Assembly: GCF_003473485.1 (NCBI RefSeq)
Contig: NC_053042.1
Location: 15,024,501 to 15,088,500 of the forward strand
Reading direction: 5' to 3'
Origin: Medicago truncatula
Taxonomy: Eukaryota; Streptophyta; Magnoliopsida; Fabales; Fabaceae
Length of the DNA: 64,000 bases
Shown: one piece after another, positions 48,310-57,901 of the stretch
Layout: each line of letters begins with the position of its first letter
Position numbering within the stretch: position 1 is the first letter of the stretch
Notes under the pieces: model-generated
What the model was told of the DNA's origin: nothing
What the model saw: the letters and a program-made list of their open reading frames with translations, nothing else
The model's database searches: none
Translations under genes and position numbers: made by a program

Positions 48310-48768
48310 AGTCTTGTGCGCATAATTTTATCGATGGCTTGTGCAAATTCGGAATTTTTTTATTACATGCTTTGTGCAAAACTTATCATCTTGACGAAGC
48401 AGTCGTGTTAGTCAAGAAAATTTAAAGACCAAGGCATTCAACCGAAGTTGTACACATATAAATGTTTATTGATGATTTGGTGCAATGGTGGAAGACTTAC
48501 AGATGCATAACAAGTTTTTTCAAGAACTTTTTGATTAAAGGATACAATCTAAATGTCATAAAGTACACAATTATGATCAGTGTGTTATGTAAAGAGGGTT
48601 TGTTTGAAGAAGCGTTTGTTTTGCTGTCAAAAATGGAAGATACAACTCGCTCCCAGTGTCGTAACTTATGAAATAATTCTGCATTCTCTTTTTCAAAGAG
48701 GTGAAAATGATAAAGCAGAAAAAAAAATTGGTGAAATGATTGCCAGAGTTCTTCTTAAATCTATTTAA
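48310..48768 (+). pseudogene. RFL-type (P-class) PPR pseudogene fragment
   Basis: Disconnected frames resemble the end of a P-class PPR protein of the Restorer-of-fertility-like group: LLIKGYNLNVIKYTIMISVL-like text (residues around 48520-48590), CKEGLFEEAFVLLSKMED (48583-48636), then VTYEIILHSLFQRGENDKAE and GEMIA up to 48768. Upstream, 48310-48480 shows weaker matches in shifting frames. There are several frameshifts and stops; most repeats are missing. It sits directly 3' of the LINE poly-A tail and is not expressed as a protein. Confidence 0.75.
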
Positions 48769-49450
48769 GATGCTTTCTAGATACATCTTGTTTTAGATTT
48801 TAATGGCAACCATCGAGTCTCTTTTTCTTTTGATAGTTATACACAACTTAGAAGATGTACCATGTAGTGAGATCACTATGATTTTAGCTTTGATTAAAGC
48901 CATTTACTTTTAGGTTCAATTTGATAGTGTAACTATAAAAGTGGTTGATTTTTCATGTCTTTGAAATAATTATTTCTTTTTCTTCCCATTGTTTTGTTAT
49001 TCTGCTTCATCAACTTTAAAAGATTTATCAGGCTGCGGTTATATTTATTATTTCAAATAATTGATCATGTTGAAACATCTTAGCTCCATATCAGATTTCA
49101 TTTCTATTGTTATTGAATTTCTCTGCTTTGTTATGAAATTTTGTGTATTGACGACATCCAAGGAGCTGGCTATGCAATGGCCTCATTGTTGCCGATCACA
49201 ATTCATGTATCAACGTCCAATATTGACTTACAAGTCTTGCCGTTTTAGCCATCAATCTTCCTTTGGTAATTCAACATTTTGGAGAGAAAAAGAGGCCGTG
49301 AATATTGGCGGATAGAAAAATCCTCCTTACTCAATTTTGTATCCCCTCCAATATTGGGTCGATTTTGAGGGGGAGATAATATGGGTTTAAAGGATTATAC
49401 ATGTGCTTGGAAATTGCGGTGTTGGCAACACATGCGTACAATGAGAAATA
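48769..49450. other. Spacer before the U2 gene block
   Basis: No coding or repeat feature is supported. From about 49380 the sequence becomes similar to the upstream region of the other U2 copies (ACACATGCGTACAATG). Confidence 0.4.
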
Positions 49451-49500
49451 GTCCCACATCGAGCAGTCAAGAAAACAACTGAGAAGATGTCTGATATAAG
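49451..49500 (+). promoter_or_regulatory. U2 snRNA promoter 1: USE and TATA
   Basis: USE GTCCCACATCG at 49451-49461 and TATAAG at 49495-49500, 33 bp apart. The TATA begins 33 bp before the RNA start. This is the plant RNA polymerase II spacing; polymerase III snRNA genes have about 10 bp less. Confidence 0.9.
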
Positions 49501-49527
49501 AGCAGCAGCTGGTCCTTCATTGAAATC

Positions 49528-49727
49528 ATACCTTTCTCGGCCTTTTGGCTAAGATCAAGTGTAGTATCTGTTCTTATCAGTTTAATATCTGATATGTGGA
49601 CCAATGGTCCACACGATATTAAATTACTTTTTTGAGGGGGAGAAGCCATTTTAGTAGCTTGCTACTAGGCTTCTCGAGTGTTTCCAATGCGTTGCACTAT
49701 AGCATTGGCGTGGCGCACCCCACCAAT
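49528..49727 (+). ncRNA. U2 spliceosomal snRNA, copy 1
   Basis: Begins ATACCTTTCTCGGCCTTTTG and carries the branch-point-pairing GTGTAGTATCTG, the stem IIa TTATCAGTTTAATATCTGAT, stem IIb GTGGACCAATGGTCCAC (perfectly paired), the Sm-type site ATTACTTTTTTGAG, stem III and stem IV, ending GGCGCACCCCACCAAT. The length is close to the ~196 nt of plant U2. A 3'-box-like CAATTCAAGTTCAAA follows. Known: U2 pairs with the intron branch site in the spliceosome. It looks intact and is the copy with the most perfect stem IIb. The exact 3' end is approximate. Confidence 0.95.
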
Positions 49728-49814
49728 TCAAGTTCAAATATTTTATTTTGGTTAGTACTTGACCTGTGTTCATTTCATTAGCTGCTAATGAAATTTGGGA
49801 AAATTTTTACAGAG

Positions 49815-50420
49815 TTATTTGACAGTTCCAAAAAATTTTAAAAAATTGAAAAATATCTTTAATTTAAAAAAAAAAAAAACTTGTTTTACAGAATAATCAT
49901 TTTTGATTCTCCAAATTAGAAGCCCTTTTATTTCCATTAGAAGCCCAATTGTTCTCCAATATCCGCGTAAAAAACTAGTAGCATGAACAAAATTTCCTTG
50001 ATCATCTCGAATACATATGTCAGTACCAACCTTGTTGTGAAGCTCCAATAAGGCTGCATACACATTGCATTTGTAGCGTCCTAGATGAGGTTTTATCCAC
50101 GACAGAATTTGCAGCAGTCCTTGGACGCATTACTGTTTAAGTGCCGGACCAATTAGTGAGTAGAGTAGCACCATGTGCACTCACAGTAGCAGATGCCTCT
50201 ACTTCATTATACCAAATTTTGTTTTTCCATTATATCCTGATTAAAATTCTGCAACATGCAGGAAAAAATTTCTGTTCCAGTCCGAGAGTGTGAAGTGAAG
50301 CATGCTGCTGAATAAAAATTCCAAAGACCAGCTCTACGCCAACAAAGCTCACTGTTATGACATTGAAAAAACACATAATCAATATCTTCGATACCATTTT
50401 CGAATAAGGCACAGTTCGGA
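49815..50420 (-). mobile_element. L1-type LINE ORF2 remnant A
   Basis: Minus-strand frames show the zinc-ribbon region (NCALFENGIEDIDYVFFQCH, then SELCWRRAGLWNF), a KIWYNEVEASATVSAHGATL stretch and the RNase H start (CNVYAALLELHNKVGTDICI, RDDQGNFVHATSF). Frameshifts and stops are present. It lies between U2 copies 1 and 2 and is repeated at about 55430-56010. Confidence 0.75.
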
Positions 50421-51248
50421 AGGTAAACTAGCTGTCAATGTAACAAAAATCAACAAGGGAAAAAAAGCTAATGGCAATAGCTTTCCTTAAAATATATGAT
50501 CATATATCAGTAGTCACTAAAGAATGAACTAGCTTCCCTTATTCACTGAGTTGCCTCTTTGTTCTCCAAGTAATCAGTTTCCTTATATAGGCTATGGCTT
50601 TGGTTTCAAAATTATAACTGCACACAAAGAATCTTGTTTTGGTTTTCCAAAGTGATGAGTTAAAGGACAGAGACAACTTGACAATGTGGTAAGAATGATT
50701 GACCTTTCATGTAATAAGCTGTTTGGAGATAAATTTTCTCCTGCAATTTTCAGGCTATTTGCTAAGCACATTTTGATCTTGACGAGAAACCATATGTCTA
50801 GATAGAAACCATAAGACATGGGAAGCATAAAATTGTTAGAATCCCTTAAAATTCAAAGCGAGCATACCTTTCCAAGTCATGAACTTGGACTCTTGGAGGC
50901 ATGCTTATTTTCAATTTCTTGTACCACTTATAAGATCTGATCCATGCAACGTTATTAGTCATAAAGGTGAAGACTTATAACCACTATAAAACTAAATAAA
51001 CAACACTGAAGTTGCGACTTATTTATAGCATACCATATGAATCAAATAAATTTAAGCATCATCTTAACTAACAAGTAATTGCTGTTAGCAACCAATCAAA
51101 CAAATATAACCCAAATCCTCTTCACAAAGCCAAGCCAATATGAACTACATGCTATGTAGGGATTATTAGGCAGGAAAGGATTATGCTAATGAAATGGACA
51201 CAACACCCATGTGCCAGATTTAAACCAGAATAAAAATTTAACTTGAAT
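50421..51248. other. Duplicated spacer (matches about 56011-56826)
   Basis: Non-coding DNA that matches 56011-56826 over most of its length (ATGATCATATATCAGTA, GAATGATTGACCTTTCATGT, ATTTATAGCATACCATATGA). It forms part of the ~1.8-kb segment duplicated between U2 copies 2 and 4. Confidence 0.75.
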
Positions 51249-51446
51249 TGGTGGGGTGAGCCAAGCCAATGCTATAGTGCAACATATTGGCGACACACGA
51301 GAGGACTCGTAGCAAGCTACTGAAGTGGCCTCTCCCCCTCAAAAAAGTAATTTAATATCGTGTGAACCATTGGTCCACATATCAGATATTAAACTGATAA
51401 GAACAGATACTACACTTGATCTTAGCCAAAAGGCCGAGAAAGGTAT
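51249..51446 (-). ncRNA. U2 spliceosomal snRNA, copy 2
   Basis: Reverse strand, start 51446. The 5' half is identical to copy 1 through the branch-point-pairing region and stem IIa. Stem IIb has a G-U pair (GGACCAATGGTTCAC), and the Sm-type site is intact. Stem III differs (GAGAGGCCACTTCAGTAGC) but still folds (TAGCTTGCTA loop region). Stem IV is present. It is likely functional; the 3' end is approximate. Confidence 0.92.
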
Positions 51447-51471
51447 GAGTTGAAAGATGGACAAGCTGCTG

Positions 51472-51523
51472 CTTTTATATTAGACATTTTCTCAGTTGCT
51501 TTCTTGACTGCTCGATGTGGGAC
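51472..51523 (-). promoter_or_regulatory. U2 snRNA promoter 2: USE and TATA
   Basis: On the minus strand, USE GTCCCACATCG at 51523-51513 and TATAAAAG at 51479-51472, 33 bp apart; the TATA begins 33 bp before the start at 51446. Confidence 0.9.
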
Positions 51524-52319
51524 TATTTCTCATTGTACGCATGTGTTGCCAACAAAGAGCAATTACCAAGCAGAGGATATTGCCAACATAGAGGCCACTA
51601 AAGCATTTCACCAATTCATCCATTACAACATGCATCAGCTAGAAACAATCAATGATAATGGTAGTGGTCATAGTGGTCATTAATGCATAAGTAAAACTAA
51701 AGTTGAGGAATTAAAGATTATCGATAGAACAACAAACAGCTTCGAAAGAGAAAAGAATAATAATCGCAAACAATAGACTAAAGACGTCTAGTAACGAAGT
51801 TTGGCCAAGTATCAAACCAAACAACTAAGATCCTTGGAATTTGGAAAGGAGAGGGACTGAGTGATTTCTCTTTTTTCTCACAATTCCGATATTTGTTGGT
51901 TCTCTTTCTGATCTGTACATGATGCAACATGCAACTATCCTCATCTATCTGCTATGTTTATCAAAGTGACTTGAAGGTTAATGTTTAATTCACATTAATA
52001 TTATATATAAATGTATTTTAATTAATGTCCTTTTATTTTAATATTATAATGTAAATTATGAACAGGCACTAAATAATGCATAGTTTGCATATTAGAGTAG
52101 AGACATATGATGGTCTGAATATGGAATTTGAGGTTTGAAAGTGAAAGGGAAAACTGTGTGCAGGAATCAAAGTTTTTTTTTATTGTCTTGGTGCATTCAC
52201 TACGCCCATTAAGCTAATCAACATTAGTCCCACTTTAAAACAATTTCATTGATTTAATCAAACCGCATTCATAAGCAAAATGATCTATTTATTTTTTTAT
52301 GATAAATAGCATATAGCAT
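51524..52319. other. Spacer, no gene seen
   Basis: Upstream flank of U2 copy 2. The first ~140 bp match the flank of copy 4. An interior part (about 51950-52270) resembles 55070-55370. No coding signal is present. Confidence 0.5.
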
Positions 52320-52810
52320 TTGATTATAGAATATCGTGAATACACATAAGAATATCATTGAAAATGCAGAAGCTAGCTAAAAATAAGGCCGCCCTTGCTA
52401 ACACATGAGCAACGTCATTGACTTTTCTCCTTATAAGCTCAATCATAGATTTTACAACGGACAAGATTATATCTTCGGGCTCGGTAACATCACTAAGATC
52501 CGACACCTCTAGACTCTTACTGTGGAATTGATCAACCACGCACTTTGAATCCACATTCTCAAGCTGCAAAATCTTTTATATGTCAATAATTGGGGTTAAC
52601 TTGCTGCTGCGAACTTCTGCCCAGTGTTGCAGCAGTCCTTTGACGCCTTACTGTTTGAGAGCACATGCAGACACAGTAGCAGATGTCTCTACATTATACC
52701 AAATCTTGTTGTTCCTTTGTTTCCAAATGCTCGATATAAAAACTGCAAAATTGGCAATTTGTTCTCGATTAAAATTCTGCAACATGCAGAGTTTTGTTTT
52801 GTTTCGGATT
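52320..52810 (-). mobile_element. L1-type LINE ORF2 remnant B
   Basis: The minus-strand RNase H end reads VDSKCVVDQFHSKSLEVSDL, then LIRRKVNDVAHVLARAALF (52569-52324). Upstream, in other frames, is SIWKQRNNKIWYNVETSATV (about 52740-52660) from the region before RNase H. There is one internal deletion and there are several frameshifts. It is related to remnants A and C. Confidence 0.75.
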
Positions 52811-53103
52811 AGATTTGAAAACCACTATACTACCAACTCATAACCATTTTGTAACCAATAAGTAACGTTGACAGTTATTAAGTTACATAGTAAGAAATTC
52901 CTTGCACAAAAAGTTATTGTAACTAGTTTCAAATTTAATACTTTCTAGCTGATAACTCACTTATACTTCAACAATATTAGTTCAAACAAAATCTTTATAG
53001 CAAGAGCTTCAGTAGCTAATAAACTGGGGGTTAGGTTTCAACTTTCAATCAATGTTATTGTAGTGATTTACTACAATCAATATATTCTATAAAAGGAACA
53101 AAT

Positions 53104-53461
53104 ATGGCAATGCATGAAGCTCCTAAGTATACACCTTTTGTTCTAATTTTTTTTACTATACACTATATGTCAGGAATCACTTGCCTCGTTCAATCCCATC
53201 GATAATTATTTGGTCGCTTGTGGTTCATCTCATAACATAAAATTTGAGGGTCGAACTTTCATACCTGACATTGAATTAGAACATTCCAACCTTCAAATAA
53301 TAGCCTTTCACAATTCATCTCGACTCTTCTTTGAAACGGCATCATCGTATACATTCAAAATTCAACAACAAGGGAGACATTGGATCCGTCTCTATTTTCA
53401 TCTTTTTCCCGGTTCCACCCCCAACATGACCATTGCTACAATAACAGTAAGTAATCGCTGA
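53104..53461 (+). pseudogene. Inverted, truncated copy of the receptor-kinase 5' end
   Basis: Starts with ATGGCAATGCATGAAGCTCC, close to the start of the gene at 60304, but one frame change falls inside the signal peptide. From about 53180 it reads SLASFNPIDNYLVACGSSHN, GRTFIPDIELEHSNLQIIAF, then QQQGRHWIRLYFHLFPGS and ends at a stop at 53461. A segment of about 17 residues is deleted relative to the full gene, and everything after the first ~120 residues is missing. It lies in opposite orientation to the parent, as do the U2 genes on either side. Confidence 0.88.
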
Positions 53462-54229
53462 TAGTTTCGTACTTCTCAATAACATCACTTTCATGAACTA
53501 TATTAGCTCTCTTTTGATGGAGTATGCAATCAAAGAATGAGTGCTTTTAGGTCACTGTTTAAAATACGAAAGTAATGAGTTTGTTCGAAAAAGTGGTGTA
53601 CTTATTACATTGACAAAAGTAACATCTTATATTTCTAGGATAACATTTGTGTAATAATTTTTTTAATTAATATATTCATAACACTTGTTAGCAAGACTCT
53701 GATTTTATAATTGCCTCGTGATATTTCAATTACATTACATGAAATTTCAAAATGTCAAGCGCTTAACACTAAGATAAGTGATCTCAGTGTTTTAGGATCG
53801 TTGGAAGAAAATGCACCGTTGAGAGAGGTTAGTTAGAATCCATGAAGAGATATAGACGTCCAATAAAGGGGTCGTACCTACGAACACTCCAATGCCTGAG
53901 TAAAGTGTAATGCATGATGAGGTTTATATTCTTGCCTACGTTGGTTGGTGTAAACAAGGAGAAAGATAAAGTTGGGATGAATTATAAAAAATGACTTTAA
54001 TAGTCATGCATTTATTTGCAAAAATGATTATTTTGTAAAACAACGATTTTTTTTTTTTAATTAAAGTTATATTTTTCAATTTTTTTTTTAATTTTTGGAA
54101 TTGTCAAATAACCTTTTCAAAAATTTCCCAAATTTCATTAGAAACTAATGAAATGAACACAGGCCAGCCAGCTATGCTAAGCACAGTAGCAAGGGGTCCT
54201 GATACCAACAAAAATAAAAAATTTGAGCT
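53462..54229. other. Inverted-duplicate spacer (matches about 62000-62760)
   Basis: Non-coding. 53800-53970 is the inverse of about 62570-62760 (CACTCCAATGCCTGAGTAA; TTGGTGTAAACAAGGAGA), and 54000-54180 matches the segment that follows the other U2 copies (TTTCATTAG...CTAATGAAAT; GTAAAACAACG). Confidence 0.75.
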
Positions 54230-54233
54230 TGGA

Positions 54234-54426
54234 TTGGTGGGGTGCGCCAAGCCAATGCTATAGTGCAACACACTGGCAACACTCGAGAAGCCTTGCTACT
54301 AAAAATGGCTTCTCCCCCTAGAAAAAGTAATTTAATATCATGTGAACCATTGGTCCACGTATCAGATATTAAACTAATAAGAACAGATACTACACTTGAT
54401 CTTAGCCAAAAGGCCGAGAAAGGTAT
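54234..54426 (-). ncRNA. U2 snRNA copy 3, probably a degenerate gene
   Basis: Reverse strand, start 54426. The 5' end and the branch-point-pairing GTGTAGTATC are intact, but three structural changes set it apart: C to T in stem IIa (TTATTAGTTTAATATC), an altered Sm-type site (ACTTTTTCTAG in place of ACTTTTTTGAG), and a lost ~8-bp part of stem III (TAGTAGC joined directly to AAGGCTTC). USE and TATA are intact, so it may be transcribed, but stable snRNP assembly is doubtful. Confidence 0.85.
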
Positions 54427-54450
54427 GAGTTACAACATGAGATCCTGCTG

Positions 54451-54502
54451 CTTTTATATCTGACATGTTCTCAGTTGTTTTCTTGACTCCTCGATGTGGG
54501 AC
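54451..54502 (-). promoter_or_regulatory. U2 snRNA promoter 3: USE and TATA
   Basis: USE at 54502-54492 and TATAAAAG at 54458-54451 on the minus strand, 33 bp apart; the same layout as the intact copies. Confidence 0.88.
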
Positions 54503-55429
54503 ATTTTTATCATTGAATGCATATGTTACAAAGCCCACCAAAGAGCAACTACCAAGCTATATGCCAACATAGAGCACACTAAATCCTTTCAGCAATTCAT
54601 CCATTAGACCATTAATATGCAGATTAAGATATTGTCGATTTGAACAATAATATGCAGATTAAATCCTGCAAAACAGTGCACAAAACTTGAAGCAAACATT
54701 TTTTTAAAACTCGGTGTCCGACCCAACAACCGAGTAATTAGCCGGGTCCAATCCCACCATCCACTTGCAGAGGCCCCATTTAAAGTCAGAACAAAACTCT
54801 GTATAGATATCATAGATCATCCAATATGAACATCATAGATTGGTATAGGCACCATTTGATCAGTATGACATATTTGGTAAATATAGAGGAGCACAAAAAC
54901 TAGAACTTATTTGCTAGCAGCTTTAATATGCTCATAGGTTATATTATCCAATCCTAGAATTAAGGTAATAGTGGAATCTGATTTCATATGATGCAAACTC
55001 ATATCAATATATGAATTCCATAAATGCCATAGTAGAACAATGTAAGGAAATATCTCCTTTAACACACTCATATCATTGCAAAGTTATTTGAAGATTAATC
55101 TCTGATTCACATTAATCTTGTAGATATTAGACAGTTGTTAATTATTTTTTATTTTAATACTGCATAGTTTTCATGTTAGAGTAGAGACATATGCACATAG
55201 AAAGCAAGTCAATTAGGATTGCATTTTAGGTTTCAAAGTGAAAGGGAAAACTATGCGCTGGAGTCAGATTTTTGTATGCTCTTAGTGTATTTACACTGTG
55301 CCTTTTAAGCTGGTCAACATTAGTCTCACTTTAACACAATTTCATTAATTTAATCAAACCGAATTCACAAGCTAAATGATCTTTTTTTTTATTTTATTTT
55401 TTTATGATAAAAAGCTTATAGCATTTCAT
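54503..55429. other. Spacer with inverted-duplicate content
   Basis: Parts match the inverse of about 62800-63080 (CTGATTCACATTAATCTTGTAGATATTAG; GAGGCCCCATTTAAAGTCAGA-like word). No coding feature is supported. Confidence 0.6.
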
Positions 55430-56010
55430 CAATTAGAATATGATGAATACAAGCAGGATCAATGGAAATGTGGAAGGCCGCCCTTGCTAACACTTATGAG
55501 CAACCCTTTTGACTTGTATCCTAATAAACTCATCTTTAATTTTTACAACGGACAAGAATATCTCTACGGTCTCGGATAATATCACTTAGATCCGACACCC
55601 CTAGACTTTTACTGTGGAATTTATCAACCACGCACTTTGAATCCAATTGAACTCAAGCCGCAATTCGTCAATCCATTTGTAGCATCCTATATAAGGTTTT
55701 GTCCACGACAGAATTTGCAGCAGTCCTTGGACGCCTTACAGTTTAAGTGCCGGACCAATTAGTGAGTAAAGTAGCAGCATGTGCACTCACAGTAGCAGGC
55801 ACCACTACTTCATTATACCCAAATATTGTAGTTCCTTTATTTCCTGATTAAAATTCTGCAACACGCAGACAAAAAATTATGCTCCAGTCCGAGAGTGCGA
55901 AGTATGCTGTTGAATGAAATTTCGAAGACCAGCTCTACGCCAACAAAGCTCACTGTTATCTTCGATACCATTTTCGCATAAGGCACAATTCGGAAGGTAA
56001 AATAGTTGTC
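55430..56010 (-). mobile_element. L1-type LINE ORF2 remnant C
   Basis: Similar to remnant A across the zinc-ribbon/RNase H start (ELCWRRAGLRNFIQQ-like and GAGTGCACATGCTGCTACTT words) and to remnant B at the RNase H end (55440-55650). It therefore keeps the A and B portions next to each other. Broken by stops and frameshifts. Confidence 0.7.
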
Positions 56011-56826
56011 AATGTAACAAAAATACAATGAAGTTTAGACATAAATCAACATGGGAAAAAAACCTAATGGCAATAGCTTGATATACTAATACATAACTTA
56101 AGAAAAACTAGCTTAAAATATATGATCATATATCAGTATGCAGTAGTCACTAAAGAATGAACTGGCTTGCCTTATTCACTGACTTGTTTCTTTGTTCTCC
56201 AAGAAATCAGTATTCACATATGGCTTTGGTTTCAGAATGACAACTACACACAAAGAATCTTGTCTTGGTTTTCCAAAGGTCACGAGTTATAGGACAGTGA
56301 TAACCTGACAATGTGGTAAGAATGATTGACCTTTCATGTAATAAGCTGTATGGAGCTAAATATCACACTTCACTTTCCCGGCTATCTGATATGCACATTT
56401 TGATCTTGTCAAGAAACCATATGTCTAGATAGAAACCATGAGACATGGGAAGCTTAAAATTGTTACAATCCCTTGAAATTGAAAGTGAGCATACCTTTCC
56501 AAGTCATGAACTTGGAGGCATGTTTATTTTCAATTTCTTGACCACTTGTAAGATCTGATGCAAGTAAAGTTACTCAACACTGAAGTTGCAACTTATTTAT
56601 AGCATACCATATGAATCAAATAAATTTAAGCATCATATTAACAAAGGTAATAGCAACCAATCAAACAAATATTACATTTCATATAACTCAAAGCCTCTTC
56701 ACAAAGCCAAGCCAATACGAACTACATACCATATAGCGATTATTTGGCAGGAAAGGATTATGTTAATGATATGAACACGGTAACCATGTGCCAGATATGA
56801 ACCAGAATAAAAATTTAAAACTTGAA

Positions 56827-57025
56827 TTGGTGGGGTGCACCAGACCAATGCTATAGTGCAACACATTGGCGACACACAAGAGGATTAGTAGCAAGCTACT
56901 AAAGTTGCCTCTCCCCCTCAAAAAAGTAATTTAATATCGTGTGAACCATTGGTCCACATATCAGATATTAAACTGATAAGAACAGATACTACACTTGATC
57001 TTAGCCAAAAGGCCGAGAAAGGTAT
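56827..57025 (-). ncRNA. U2 spliceosomal snRNA, copy 4
   Basis: Reverse strand, start 57025. The 5' half is canonical, the Sm-type site ATTACTTTTTTGAG is intact, stem IIb has a G-U pair, stem III (GAGGCAACTTTAGTAGCTTG) is variant but foldable, and stem IV is present. It is closest to copy 2, from which it differs at scattered 3'-half positions; it lies in the same kind of segment. Probably functional. Confidence 0.92.
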
Positions 57026-57050
57026 GAGTTGAAAGATGGGCTCGTTGCTG

Positions 57051-57102
57051 CTTTTATATCAGACATGTTCTCAGTTGCTTTCTTGACTACTCGATGTGGG
57101 AC
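57051..57102 (-). promoter_or_regulatory. U2 snRNA promoter 4: USE and TATA
   Basis: USE at 57102-57092 and TATAAAAG at 57058-57051 on the minus strand, 33 bp apart, TATA starting 33 bp from the RNA start. Confidence 0.9.
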
Positions 57103-57901
57103 TATTTCTCATTGTACGCATGTGTTGCCAACAAAGAGCAATTACCAAGCAGAGGTTATGCCAACATACAGCCCACTAAAGCATTTCACCAATTCATCCA
57201 TTAGAACTTGCATCACCTAGAAACAATCAATGGTAATGGTAATGGTCATTAAAGCATAAGTAAAACTACACACCAATCCTTAATTTGTTCAGTAACTTTC
57301 ATTAGGCCAGCTTAAGCATCTTGAAGTTCTTGTCTTGGTTTTGGTTTCAAATATGACAACTACACACAGAGATCAGTCTTGTCTTGGTTCCCAAAGGTGA
57401 TGTGATGAGTTATAACTACTATTAAACCAAATACACAACACTGAAGTTGCAAACTTATTTATAGCATACCATGTGAAACATCCTCTTCAACTCCTGAACC
57501 ATAGACAAAGAATTGCTCCATCGGATTAGTCGGTCCTTAGGCTGGAAACATGGTAAACATCCTCTTCAACTCCTGAACACAACCCCCCGTCAATGGCATC
57601 CTATCATATACAACACAATTTGGAGAAACAATCTGATAATCTCCCGCCAAACTAAGGAAACTAAATAACCCACCTAATGTCTTAGGGATTTCCTACTTCT
57701 ACTTCGACTTTAGACAAATTCACTAATATCCCATCTCTATCAGTAATCACATATCTCAAGAATTGAAATTCACTAAAACATATTATAAATATATTTACTC
57801 GAAAAACTTTTAGAAAACTATGCTTTGTTGAATTAAGAAACTATATTGACTCTAATTTTTTTTCAATAAATACAATTATGATACCACTAAAATGACCAAC
57901 T
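57103..57901. other. Spacer between U2 copy 4 and the receptor kinase 3' end
   Basis: It begins with the duplicated U2 flank (to about 57260). A ~35-bp word (ACATCCTCTTCAACTCCTGAAC) occurs twice, near 57479 and 57555. The rest is kinase-gene 3' flank; no gene. Confidence 0.5.

Noticed and set aside
54242-54463. Open stretch across U2 copy 3 and its promoter
   Set aside because: The snRNA and its USE/TATA explain the sequence better; the same shadow appears opposite U2 copy 1.
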